This document shows positions 41,592 through 50,254 of a stretch of 64,000 nt of DNA, piece by piece. The notes beneath the pieces are model-generated. The model made no database searches. It saw only the letters and a list, made by a program, of their open reading frames with translations, and was not told where the DNA came from. Position 1 is the stretch's first letter. Each line of letters opens with the position of its first letter. This DNA comes from Bradyrhizobium monzae. Its GTDB lineage: Bacteria > Pseudomonadota > Alphaproteobacteria > Rhizobiales > Xanthobacteraceae. The position numbers and the translations under genes are program-made. Location of the stretch: the NCBI RefSeq assembly GCF_021458635.1, contig NZ_JAIRDQ010000003.1, positions 434,001 through 498,000 on the forward strand, written 5' to 3'.

Positions 41592-43655
41592 ATGAACTAC
41601 GGCATCGCTTTTACGCCGCTGGTCCCCGCGATCGTCCTGTGGATCGCGCTCGCGGCCATCGTGGTCATCGCGATCGTGCTGTTGCTGGCGCGCGCCCGCG
41701 GCGCGGCCGTGCGCGTGGCGGCGCTGGCGCTGTTTTTGCTGGCGCTGGCCAATCCCTCCTTCACGCGCGAGGACCGCGATCCCCTCACCTCCGTCGCCGC
41801 CGTCGTCGTCGACAAGAGCCCGAGCCAGAATTTCGGCAAGCGCAACCAGGAAGCCGCGAAGGCGCAGGAGGCGCTGGTCGACAGCCTGAAGAAGATCAAG
41901 GGACTTGAAGTGCGCGTCGTCGAGGCCGGTCAGGCCGACGGCGAGACCGACGGCACAAAACTGTTCGGCGCGCTGGCCTCCGTGCTGTCGGACGTGCCGG
42001 TCGACCGCGTCGCCGGCGCGTTCCTGATCACCGACGGCCGCGTTCACGACATCCCGGCCAACGCTGCCGCGTTCGGCTTCCAGGCGCCGGTGCAGGCCCT
42101 GGTCACCGGACAGAAGGACGAGCGCGATCGCCGCATCGCGATCACGGCGGCGCCGCGCTTCGGCATCGTCGGCCAGAACCAGACCATCACCTACAAGCTC
42201 GACGACCAGGGCGTCACCGGCGAGCGCGCCAAGGTCACGATCCGGCGCGACGGCGAGGTCATCAACGAGCGCACGCTCGCGAGCGGCCAGAGCGCCAGCG
42301 TCGACGTCGAGATCAAGCATGCCGGTCCGAACATCGTTGAGATCGAGGCCTCGCCGCTCGAGCGCGAGCTGACACCCGTGAACAACCGCGCCGTGGTCGC
42401 CATCGACGGCGTGCGCGACAAGCTGCGCGTGCTTTTGGTGTCCGGCGAGCCGCATTCGGGCGAGCGCACCTGGCGCAACCTGCTGAAGTCCGACGCCAGC
42501 GTCGACCTCGTGCATTTCACCATTCTGCGTCCGCCGGAGAAGCAGGACGGCACGCCGATCAACGAATTGTCGCTGATCGCGTTTCCGACCCGCGAGCTGT
42601 TCCAGCAGCACATCAACGAATTCCAGCTGATCATCTTCGATCGCTACGCCCGCCAGGGCGTGCTGCCGATCGCCTATTTCGACAACATCGCGCGCTATGT
42701 GCGCGCGGGCGGCGCCGTGCTGGTGTCGGCCGGACCCGATTATGCCTCGACGACGAGCATCTGGCGCACGCCGCTCGACACGGTGCTGCCGGCCGAGCCG
42801 GTCGGCGTCACCGAGAAGCCGTTCTATGCGCATCTCTCCGACATCGGCAAACGCCATCCTGTGACGCGTGGCCTGGAGGGCTCGGCCTACGATCCGCCGC
42901 ACTGGAGCCGTTTCTTCCGCACCGTCGAGACCCGCAATTCGGTCAACCCGCCAGTGATGACGGGCGCGGACGGCAAGCCGCTGCTGTTTCTCTCGCGCTT
43001 CGGCGAGGGCCGTGTCGCGCTGCTGCTGTCCGACCACATCTGGCTGTGGGCGCGCGGCTATGAAGGCGGCGGTCCGCATCTCGACCTGCTCAGGCGGATG
43101 TCGCACTGGCTGATGAAGCAGCCGGACCTCGACGAGGAAGCGCTGCGCCTCCAGGTGCAGGGCAAGGATCTCGTCGTGGTGCGCCAGACCATGGCGGACA
43201 GCGTCCAGCCTGTGAGCGTCACCTCGCCTTCCGGGGTCTCGCGCGATCTGACGCTCAGCCAAGGCGACCCCGGTGAATGGCGAGCCAGCCTTCCCGCGAA
43301 CGAGCTCGGCTTGTGGGCTGCCACCGACGGCACGCTGAAGGCGCTGATCAATGTCGGCCCGACCAATCCGAAGGAATTTTCGGAAGTCACCTCCACCACC
43401 GAGACATTGAAGCCGCTGACGCAAGCAACCGGCGGCAGCGCCGTGCGGATCGCGGATGGCGGGAGCGTCGAGCTGCCGCGCATCGTCCCGGTGCGCTCGA
43501 CCAGCGTGTTTGCCGGCGACGGCTGGATGGGCGTGCGGATGCGCGACGCCAGCGTCGTCAAGGGCGTCGGCGTGCTCCCGATCTTCGCCGGCCTGATCGG
43601 GCTGCTCTTGCTGCTCGGTGCCTTCGCCGCGACCTGGGTGCGTGAGGGGCGGTAG
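41592..43655 (+). CDS. Membrane protein with glutamine-amidotransferase-like domain, fourth gene of the MoxR operon
   Basis: A 687-residue protein. Two N-terminal transmembrane helices (about 8-33 and 38-54) are followed by a VWA-like region ('VAAVVVDKSPSQNFGKRNQE', DxSxS variant) and a class I amidotransferase-like fold ('LRVLLVSGEPHSGERTWRNL', 'FDNIARYVRAGGAVLVSAGP', 'LLFLSRFGEGRVALLLSDHI'). A C-terminal helix ends 'FAATWVREGR'. The catalytic Cys of true amidotransferases is not evident, so the domain is probably structural. It likely forms a membrane complex with the DUF4159 protein and is serviced by MoxR; that is inference. Confidence 0.85.
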   Translation: MNYGIAFTPLVPAIVLWIALAAIVVIAIVLLLARARGAAVRVAALALFLLALANPSFTREDRDPLTSVAAVVVDKSPSQNFGKRNQEAAKAQEALVDSLKKIKGLEVRVVEAGQADGETDGTKLFGALASVLSDVPVDRVAGAFLITDGRVHDIPANAAAFGFQAPVQALVTGQKDERDRRIAITAAPRFGIVGQNQTITYKLDDQGVTGERAKVTIRRDGEVINERTLASGQSASVDVEIKHAGPNIVEIEASPLERELTPVNNRAVVAIDGVRDKLRVLLVSGEPHSGERTWRNLLKSDASVDLVHFTILRPPEKQDGTPINELSLIAFPTRELFQQHINEFQLIIFDRYARQGVLPIAYFDNIARYVRAGGAVLVSAGPDYASTTSIWRTPLDTVLPAEPVGVTEKPFYAHLSDIGKRHPVTRGLEGSAYDPPHWSRFFRTVETRNSVNPPVMTGADGKPLLFLSRFGEGRVALLLSDHIWLWARGYEGGGPHLDLLRRMSHWLMKQPDLDEEALRLQVQGKDLVVVRQTMADSVQPVSVTSPSGVSRDLTLSQGDPGEWRASLPANELGLWAATDGTLKALINVGPTNPKEFSEVTSTTETLKPLTQATGGSAVRIADGGSVELPRIVPVRSTSVFAGDGWMGVRMRDASVVKGVGVLPIFAGLIGLLLLLGAFAATWVREGR

Positions 43656-43729
43656 TTGCCCGAACGACACATTCAGCAACGGTCCGCCTGGGCCGTCGCT
43701 GCGGCGGTTGACATCCGTTCAACGTTCCT

Positions 43730-43752
43730 GCGATGTTACAATATAACATCGC
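43730..43752. promoter_or_regulatory. Zur-type zinc operator
   Basis: GCGATGTTA, CAATA, TAACATCGC: a perfect 9-bp inverted repeat with a 5-bp centre. It agrees closely with proteobacterial Zur boxes (ATGTTAT-centre-ATAACAT). It lies 42 bases before the DUF2946 gene and overlaps possible -10 hexamers (TACAAT, TATAAC); TTGACA is at 43708-43713. Zinc-loaded Zur would block this promoter. Confidence 0.85.
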
Positions 43753-43794
43753 AGCGCCTGGTCGGCGCCTCGCGATGCGGGGTGGCGTCTTGAG

Positions 43795-44193
43795 ATGAAG
43801 TGGTTCCGGTCGAATGTCAGGCACGGCGCCCGGCTCGCGTTGTTCGCGATGCTGGTGCAGTTCGCGCTGACCTTCGGCCATAGTCACTGGTTCGCGCAGG
43901 CCGCGCCCCTCACTCAGTCCCAGCTGACTGACGGCGCCAAGACTATCGCGTCGAGCGACCGCGCAGCGATCCAAAAACGGTCCCCGACAAACCCGGATCG
44001 CGAACAACCCGGTGACGACAATTGCGCGATCTGCGCATTGGTCGCGATGGCCGGCACGGTCACGTTCGCGACGCCGCCGCTGCTGTTGCTGCCGCAGGCC
44101 GTCGAGCTGCTCTACCGCACCACCGATGCCGAATTCATCCATCTGGAATCGGCCCGTACCGCGTTCCAGCCGCGCGCCCCTCCCGCCTCCTGA
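43795..44193 (+). CDS. DUF2946 membrane/periplasmic small protein, probable Zur regulon member
   Basis: A 132-residue protein. The N-terminal hydrophobic segment 'GARLALFAMLVQFALTFGHS' is followed by 'HWFAQA', then a polar stretch and 'DDNCAICALVAMAGTVTFAT', the DUF2946 CxxC motif preceding a second hydrophobic segment ('PPLLLLPQAVELL'). DUF2946 proteins accompany metal-uptake or metal-handling genes; the CxxC and His residues could bind metal. It stands first behind the Zur box and 148 bases before a TonB-dependent receptor, so a zinc-starvation role is likely by context. Confidence 0.82.
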   Translation: MKWFRSNVRHGARLALFAMLVQFALTFGHSHWFAQAAPLTQSQLTDGAKTIASSDRAAIQKRSPTNPDREQPGDDNCAICALVAMAGTVTFATPPLLLLPQAVELLYRTTDAEFIHLESARTAFQPRAPPAS

Positions 44194-44341
44194 TCCCCAT
44201 CGATTGAGCTGCCAACGGAATCGATCGCGCGTCGCGCCGATCCCGCCAGGCTACCGAAATTGATCCGTCGCGTGTCGACGGCGCGTACCGCCTGCAAGTG
44301 CTCCGAATGGGCGCGGCGGTGCGTGATCGGAAATCAGGACA

Positions 44342-46612
44342 ATGGTGTCTTCAAAAGCAATATTGGCGGGCTCGAGCCTCGCCGCACTCACGCTGTTTCA
44401 TCCCGGCGGCGGCGCCATGGCGCAGACGACCGCTCCCGTCACGACGCTGCCGAGCGTCGAAGTCGATGCGCCCAAGCAGACCCAGGCGCCGCGCCGCCCC
44501 AAGGTTCGCGTCGCCGTCGCCAAGCGACGTGCGACAGCAACGCAGGCGCGGCCGCAGACCGAGGCGCCGGCCGCCGTCGAAGGCCAGAGCGACCGGCTCG
44601 ACGCCGCGCGTCAAAGCGTGCTTCCGCCCGGCGGCGCCACAGCCCATACGCTCAATCATCAGGCCATCGAGGCGCTGCCGCAGGGCACCAACGCCTCACT
44701 GGACAAGGTGCTGCTGCAATTTCCCGGCGTCACCCAGGATTCGGCCGCGAGCGGCGACCTGCATGTCCGCAACGAGCACGCCAATCTGCAATACCGCATC
44801 AACGGCGTGATGCTTCCCGACGGCGTCGGCGCGTTCGGGCAGATCCTCGACACCGGCATCGTCGGCAGCCTGAGCCTGCTCACCGGCGCGCTGCCGGCGC
44901 AATACGGCCAGCGCACCGCCGGCGTGCTGGACATCCAGACCAAGGCCGACGCCTTCAACAATTCCGGCGTCGTCGGCGTCTATGGCGGCAGCAACGGCAC
45001 CATCTCGACCAATTTGGAATATGGCGGGACCGCCGGGCAAACCCAGTATTTCCTGTCGGGTCGCTTTCTCCAGAACAATCTCGGCATCGAGAATCCGACC
45101 CCGTCGGTCAACGCGATCCATGATCGCACCAACCAGGAGAAGGGATTTCTCTATCTCTCGACGATGATCGATCCGAATAGCCGTCTCACCTTCATGAGCG
45201 GCGTGTCGAATGCGACGTTCCAGATCCCGAACAATCCCGGCCAGACGCCTGCTAACACCGCGTTCGGCGTCTCGAACTTCGACTCATCCCGGCTCAACGA
45301 GCACCAGAACGAGTTCAACCAGTTCAACGTCGTCTCCTACCAGACCTCGAACGGCGAGTTCGACACGCAGACCTCGTATTTCAATCGCACCAGCCTGCTG
45401 CACTTCTATCCCGACCCGATCGGCGATCTCGTCTTCAACGGCGTGTCCTCGGACGTCTATCGCCAGAGCGTGGTCAACGGCCTCCAGCAGGATACCGCCT
45501 GGCGCATCGGCTATGCGCACACGCTGCGCTTCGGCCTCTCGGTCAGCGCGGAGCGGTCGCTGGTCAACAGCGGGACCACCGTGCTGCCGCTGGCCGATCC
45601 CACCGACCCGAGCGCGGGAACGATCGACGCCCCGTTCTCGGTGTTCGATTCCAGCGCCAAGACCGGCTGGCTGATCGGGACCTACGTCCAGGACGAATGG
45701 AAGATCACCAACAATCTGACCCTGAACGCCGGCCTGCGCTTCGACCAGATGTACCAGTATGTGGATGCGAACCAGCTCAGCCCGCGCGTCAGCCTGACCT
45801 GGAAGCCGTTCGAGGGCACCACGTTCCACGCCGGCTATGCACGCAACTTCACCCCGCCCTCACAGGTGATCGCGGCCCCGGTCAATCTTGCGCTGGTCAC
45901 CCCGCCCGGCGCGCCGGCCAACACGCAAACGCCGGAGGTTGGGCAGAACAGCCCGGTGCTGCCGGAGCGGTCGCACGTGTTCGACGTCGGCGTGACCCAG
46001 AAGATCTATCCGATCCCCGGCCTCGAGGTCGGCGCCGACGCCTACTACAAGAAGGCGCGCGACCTGCTCGACGACGGCCAGTTCGGCGCGGCCTATGTGC
46101 TGAGCGGCTTCAACTACGATCGCGGCGAGAACGTCGGCGTCGAGCTGAAGTCGACCTACCGCAACGGCAATTTCAGCGCCTACGCCAACCTCGCCTGGGC
46201 CAAGCAGATCGCGACCAACGTCGTCTCGAACCAGTATCTGTTCGGCGCGGACGAACTCGCCTACATCTCGGGCCATTACATCTACACCGACCACGCCCAG
46301 ATGCTGTCGGGATCGGCCGGCGCCTCCTATCTCTGGGAGGGCACGCGTTTCAGCGTGTCGATGATCTACGGCAGCGGCCTGCGCTCGGGCTTTGCCAACA
46401 CCGATCACCTGCCGGGCTACACGCAGGTCAATTTCGGCCTGTCGCACGACTTCAACATCATCGCGCCGAACAAGCCGACGACGGTGCGCTTCGACGTGGT
46501 CAATGCGTTCGACACGATCTACCAGATCCGCGACGGCTCCGGCATCGGCGTGTTCGCCCCGCAATACGGGCCGCGGCGCGGCTTCTATGTCGGCATGTCG
46601 CAGCGGTTCTAA
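44342..46612 (+). CDS. TonB-dependent outer-membrane receptor, probable zinc-responsive
   Basis: A 756-residue receptor. The signal peptide ends near residue 27 (HPGGGAMAQ), followed by a Pro/Arg-rich extension. The plug domain (about 95-210) reads 'NASLDKVLLQFPGVTQDSAA' and 'QYRINGVMLPDGVGAFGQIL'. The barrel has strands such as 'GTYVQDEWKITNNLTLNAGL' and 'TTFHAGYARNFTPP', and the C-terminus 'FYVGMSQRF' ends in Phe. Substrate unknown; position downstream of the Zur box suggests zinc or a zinc chelate (ZnuD-like role), although no His-rich loop is evident. No N-terminal signalling domain, so it is not of the FecA type. Confidence 0.9.
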   Translation: MVSSKAILAGSSLAALTLFHPGGGAMAQTTAPVTTLPSVEVDAPKQTQAPRRPKVRVAVAKRRATATQARPQTEAPAAVEGQSDRLDAARQSVLPPGGATAHTLNHQAIEALPQGTNASLDKVLLQFPGVTQDSAASGDLHVRNEHANLQYRINGVMLPDGVGAFGQILDTGIVGSLSLLTGALPAQYGQRTAGVLDIQTKADAFNNSGVVGVYGGSNGTISTNLEYGGTAGQTQYFLSGRFLQNNLGIENPTPSVNAIHDRTNQEKGFLYLSTMIDPNSRLTFMSGVSNATFQIPNNPGQTPANTAFGVSNFDSSRLNEHQNEFNQFNVVSYQTSNGEFDTQTSYFNRTSLLHFYPDPIGDLVFNGVSSDVYRQSVVNGLQQDTAWRIGYAHTLRFGLSVSAERSLVNSGTTVLPLADPTDPSAGTIDAPFSVFDSSAKTGWLIGTYVQDEWKITNNLTLNAGLRFDQMYQYVDANQLSPRVSLTWKPFEGTTFHAGYARNFTPPSQVIAAPVNLALVTPPGAPANTQTPEVGQNSPVLPERSHVFDVGVTQKIYPIPGLEVGADAYYKKARDLLDDGQFGAAYVLSGFNYDRGENVGVELKSTYRNGNFSAYANLAWAKQIATNVVSNQYLFGADELAYISGHYIYTDHAQMLSGSAGASYLWEGTRFSVSMIYGSGLRSGFANTDHLPGYTQVNFGLSHDFNIIAPNKPTTVRFDVVNAFDTIYQIRDGSGIGVFAPQYGPRRGFYVGMSQRF

Positions 46613-46666
46613 CCGCGGGGCTTGCGTGCGTCGGGGCCTGCGGGCCCCGGCGCAGCAGCAGGCGGC

Positions 46667-47050
46667 TCACCTGCGATAGGCGACGCAGTCGATTTCCACC
46701 TTGCAATCCACCACCATGCTCGACACCACGCAGGCCCGCGCCGGAGGATTGGCGCCGAAATATTCGGCGAAGACCTTGTTGAAGCTTTGAAAGTCTCGGG
46801 GATCGTCGAGCCAGACGCCGCAACGCACGACATCCTTGGGCTCGAAGCCGGCTTCAGTCAGGATGGCGAGCAGGTTGCGGATCGCCTTGTGCGATTGCGG
46901 GATGATGCCGCCCTCGATCACCTCGCCGTTCTCCATCGGCGTCTGCCCCGAGACGTAGAGCCAGCCATCGGCCTCGACCGCGCGGGCAAAAGGGAGGTGT
47001 TGGCCGCCGGTGCCGGTGCCGCCGGCCGCACCATATCGTTTCAGGGTCAT
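46667..47050 (-). CDS. RidA-family protein
   Basis: A 127-residue YjgF/YER057c/UK114 protein. 'VEADGWLYVSGQTPMENGEV' contains the SGQ motif, and 'PPARACVVSSMVVDCKVEID' has the substrate-binding Arg of the RidA group. RidA deaminates reactive enamine/imine intermediates. It is the last gene of the MFS-amidohydrolase-RidA set (24 bases after the amidohydrolase), where it may clear imines formed during amino acid breakdown. Confidence 0.92.
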   Translation of the reverse strand: MTLKRYGAAGGTGTGGQHLPFARAVEADGWLYVSGQTPMENGEVIEGGIIPQSHKAIRNLLAILTEAGFEPKDVVRCGVWLDDPRDFQSFNKVFAEYFGANPPARACVVSSMVVDCKVEIDCVAYRR

Positions 47051-47073
47051 GGGTCTCGTCCTGTGTGGTGTGA

Positions 47074-48684
47074 TTATGTCAGGGCCCGGCCCGGCCGCGC
47101 GAAGGTGCAGCGTCCGTCCGTGACCACGGCCTCGCCTGCGACGAAGACCGAACGGATGCCTGCGGGCATTTCCGTCGGCGTCTCGAACGTCGCCTTGTCC
47201 ATGATGGTCTCGTCGAACAGCGTGAGATCCGCGACCATGCCCGGCCGCAGGATGCCGCGGTCGGACAGGCCGAAGCGCTGGGCGGGCATCGCCGTCATGC
47301 GCCGCACGGCATCTTCCAGCGTCAGCCAGCCCTGCTCGTGCGTCAGCCGGCCGGCGACGCGCGGGAAACTGCCATAGGCGCGCGGATGCGGCTTGGTGCC
47401 CGGGCGCGGAATGCCATCGGAGCCGACCATGTGCAGGCGATGGGTGAAGGCCGCGCGCAAATCGGCCTCATCGAGCTGGAACATGATGATGCCGGTCTGG
47501 CCCTGATCCTCCTCGATGCACCGAACCATGAGATCGAACGGCGAGATGCCGAGCTCGCGCGCGGCATCGACCATCGACTTGCCCTCGAGCGGCTTCAGCG
47601 CCGGATTGCCGGTGCCGGAGATGCGCACATTGTGCCAGCCGATCAGCACGATCTTGGACTGCGCGGCATGCGGATCGGGATCGCCCTCCTCCACCAGCAC
47701 GCGCAGCGCCTCGCGCTTCGCGGAATCGCGCAGCCGTTCGCGCAGCGCGTCGATGCCGCCTTCGAGCGCCGCCGGCGGCAGCAATTGCAGCATGTAGGAG
47801 CTGCCGGCGGGATACGGATACATGTCGAAGGAGATATCGATCCCCTCCGCGCGCGCAGCCTCGAGCCGGTCGAGCGCCTTGGGGATCGCGCCCCAGTTCG
47901 GCTTTCCCGCCGATTGCAGGTGCGACAGCAGCCCGGCCGCGCCGGAGGCGCGCAGGATCGCGATGAACTCGTCGATGGAATTGAGGAGGCCCGCTTCATA
48001 GCTGCGGATATGCGCGGTGAGCAGCTTGCCGTGAGCCCGCACCGTCGTCGCCAGCGCACACAGTTCATTGCTGTCGGCATAGGCGCTTGGCGGATAGACG
48101 AGGCCGAGTGACAGGCCGGCAGCGCCCTGCTCAAATTGCCGCGCGAGCAACGCCTGCATCGCCGCGATCTCTTCGCTACTCGCCGCGCGACGGTCGTAAC
48201 CGAGCACGGCGAGCCGGATCGCGGCATGTCCGACCAGCGAAACGAGGTTGAGCGCCACGCCCGGCCCCTCCAGGGCCAGCCGATAACCGTCGAAACTGTC
48301 GAAGACTTCATCGGTTCGGGTTTCGCCGGCGAGACCCGAGAAGTGCAGGCGCAGCATCTCGGCGGAGCCCGCGGTCGCCGGATAGAGCGAGAAGCAGCAA
48401 TTGCCGACCACGAGCGTGGTCACGCCCTGCAGCGCTTTTTCGGGCCTGTCAGGCTCGCGCAGGCAGATCAGGTCGTCATGGCAATGCGCGTCGATGAAGC
48501 CCGGCGCGAGATAGCATCCGCGCGCATCGATGATGTCGGCCTCCTCCGCCGGCAGCGAGGCCCCGATCGCCGCGATACGGCCGTCGCTGATGCGCAAGTC
48601 CGCTTCGAACCACGGCGCGCCGGTGCCGTCGATCAGCCGGGCGTTGCGGATGAGTGTGTCCTTGCCGTTGGAATTCTGGGGCAT
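47074..48684 (-). CDS. N-acyl-D-amino-acid deacylase / D-aminoacylase family amidohydrolase
   Basis: A 536-residue metal-dependent amidohydrolase. 'CYLAPGFIDAHCHDDLICL' holds the HxH metal ligands, 'VTTLVVGNCCFSLYPA' the cysteine ligand region typical of D-aminoacylases, 'LLTAHIRSYEAG' a further His, and 'MVGSDGIPRPGTKPHPRAYG' the catalytic Asp block. These enzymes hydrolyse N-acyl-D-amino acids; the exact acyl compound is unknown. The start at 48684 is fixed by GGAGAGGGG upstream. It follows the MFS transporter by 10 bases, pointing to uptake and hydrolysis of the same compound. Confidence 0.9.
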   Translation of the reverse strand: MPQNSNGKDTLIRNARLIDGTGAPWFEADLRISDGRIAAIGASLPAEEADIIDARGCYLAPGFIDAHCHDDLICLREPDRPEKALQGVTTLVVGNCCFSLYPATAGSAEMLRLHFSGLAGETRTDEVFDSFDGYRLALEGPGVALNLVSLVGHAAIRLAVLGYDRRAASSEEIAAMQALLARQFEQGAAGLSLGLVYPPSAYADSNELCALATTVRAHGKLLTAHIRSYEAGLLNSIDEFIAILRASGAAGLLSHLQSAGKPNWGAIPKALDRLEAARAEGIDISFDMYPYPAGSSYMLQLLPPAALEGGIDALRERLRDSAKREALRVLVEEGDPDPHAAQSKIVLIGWHNVRISGTGNPALKPLEGKSMVDAARELGISPFDLMVRCIEEDQGQTGIIMFQLDEADLRAAFTHRLHMVGSDGIPRPGTKPHPRAYGSFPRVAGRLTHEQGWLTLEDAVRRMTAMPAQRFGLSDRGILRPGMVADLTLFDETIMDKATFETPTEMPAGIRSVFVAGEAVVTDGRCTFARPGRALT

Positions 48685-48694
48685 GCCCCTCTCC

Positions 48695-50014
48695 TCAGTG
48701 AACAGGCACGGCGTTTGGTGGCGACGCTTCTTCGAAATCCGGAATCGATTCGATCCGGCCAAGCACCACGACATAGAAGAAGATGCCGATCAGCAGCACG
48801 ATTCCGGCGATCATGAAGGCACCGGCAAAGGATTGAGTCCAGTCGACCACGACCCCGGTCACGATCGGTGCCAGCACGCCCATCATGTTGTTGGTGAAAT
48901 TCAGAATGCCGCCGACCGTTCCCGCCCCGCCCTTCGGCGCGATCAGCGACACGATCGAGGACCCCACCGGCGCCGCGGCGGACAATCCCGAGATCGCGAT
49001 CGACAACCACAGCAACGCCCAGCCCGGCTTCACGGTGAAGGCGGCACCGACCACGGCAAGCCCCATCAGCATGCCGACGATGATCACGGACTGGCGCACC
49101 CGCGTGCTGTCGTAGCCGCGCTTGATCAGATGATCCACCAGGAACCCGCCGATCAGGAGGTCGGACAGCGTCGCAAAGATCCAGGGAATCGTCGAATAGC
49201 CTGCAGCCGACATCAGATTCATATGCATGGTCTGAGCGAGATAGCCCGGCAACCAGGTGAGGAAGAGATAGAACGTGTAGCCGTACGCGGAGAACCCGAT
49301 GGTCAGTCCCCAGACCTTGCGGTTGCGCAAGAGGTAGCCGAGCATGCGGCTCTGCCCCGCTGTGGCCGGGCCTTCGGGCGTGCCGCCGCCGGCGACGATG
49401 TAGTCGTGCTCCGCCTTGGAGAGCTTCGGATCCTCGCTCGGATTTCGATAGATGACGTAATAGGCGACGAAATACAGGAAGCTCAGCAGCGCGGTGACGC
49501 CAAAACCCCAGCGCCAGCCGTAGAGAAAGATCACGTAGGCGACCAGCGGCACGCCGATCACGTTGGAGAATTTGGCGGCAGAATCGAAGATCGCAGTCGA
49601 GCGCGCGCGTTCGTCGAGCGGAAACCAGTGGCCGGTCGCCTTCTGACTTGCCGGAAAGGCCGGTGCTTCCGCGACGCCGAGCAACAGGCGCGCGCCGGCG
49701 ATGCCCCACAGTCCGCTGGCGAGCGCGGTGATGGTGGCGGCGACCGCCCAGAGGAAGCTGGAGGCGCGGCCGACCATGGTGACGCCGAAGCGATCGAGCA
49801 CCATGCCGCCGGGGACTTGCAGCAGCGAATAGGTCCAGAAGAACGCGCTGCCGAGAAGCCCGATGTCGGTGGCGGTGAGCCCGAGCTCCTTCGTGAGCTC
49901 GGGCGTCGCGGCGGAGAGCCCGACACGATCGATGTAGTTGATGAGAATTCCGACGCCGAGGAGGCAACCGATCAGCCAGCGTCGCCCGGGTACCTGTTGG
50001 CCTGCATTCGCCAT
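48695..50014 (-). CDS. MFS transporter (anion:cation symporter-like)
   Basis: A 439-residue protein with 12 predicted membrane helices. 'GILINYIDRVGLSAATPELT' is the first helix pattern of the ACS family (phthalate, glucarate, tartrate permeases), and 'VPGGMVLDRFG' the loop 2-3 motif. The second half repeats the fold ('GGFLVDHLIKRGYDSTRVRQ'). The substrate is probably the acylated amino compound handled by the next gene. The 240-base upstream gap has an operator-like palindrome, and iclR lies upstream on the same strand. Confidence 0.92.
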   Translation of the reverse strand: MANAGQQVPGRRWLIGCLLGVGILINYIDRVGLSAATPELTKELGLTATDIGLLGSAFFWTYSLLQVPGGMVLDRFGVTMVGRASSFLWAVAATITALASGLWGIAGARLLLGVAEAPAFPASQKATGHWFPLDERARSTAIFDSAAKFSNVIGVPLVAYVIFLYGWRWGFGVTALLSFLYFVAYYVIYRNPSEDPKLSKAEHDYIVAGGGTPEGPATAGQSRMLGYLLRNRKVWGLTIGFSAYGYTFYLFLTWLPGYLAQTMHMNLMSAAGYSTIPWIFATLSDLLIGGFLVDHLIKRGYDSTRVRQSVIIVGMLMGLAVVGAAFTVKPGWALLWLSIAISGLSAAAPVGSSIVSLIAPKGGAGTVGGILNFTNNMMGVLAPIVTGVVVDWTQSFAGAFMIAGIVLLIGIFFYVVVLGRIESIPDFEEASPPNAVPVH

Positions 50015-50098
50015 TTCGAATCCTCTCTCGATAACGCGGGATCAGGTCTCTCGTGCCGCCAAACGGCGGAACGGGCAGACCATCGCCGCATTAATGAT

Positions 50099-50116
50099 TG
50101 TCTCTTATAATGGACA
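50099..50116. promoter_or_regulatory. Palindrome upstream of the MFS operon, candidate IclR operator
   Basis: TGTC, a TTATAA centre and GACA give an 18-bp imperfect dyad (14 of 18 positions symmetric). It lies 85 bases from the MFS start. A related TATAAG recurs at 50124-50129 on the minus strand. The adjacent IclR-family regulator is the natural candidate ligand. Confidence 0.5.
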
Positions 50117-50254
50117 GCATTTTCTTATAGCGTCACGTTAGATATTACGGCGGCGTGATGTCAAGAGTGGACATGCGAGTCCGCCCCCGCACGCGAGCTC
50201 GGACGCGCGGCCCGACGCGAGTGCATCGGCCGTGGCGTTGCCGGTCGACTGAGT

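Noticed and set aside
41410..41595. A 61-codon frame between the DUF4159 gene and the next gene
   Set aside because: It is the translation of the palindromic repeat 41451-41572; such frames recur wherever the repeat lands.
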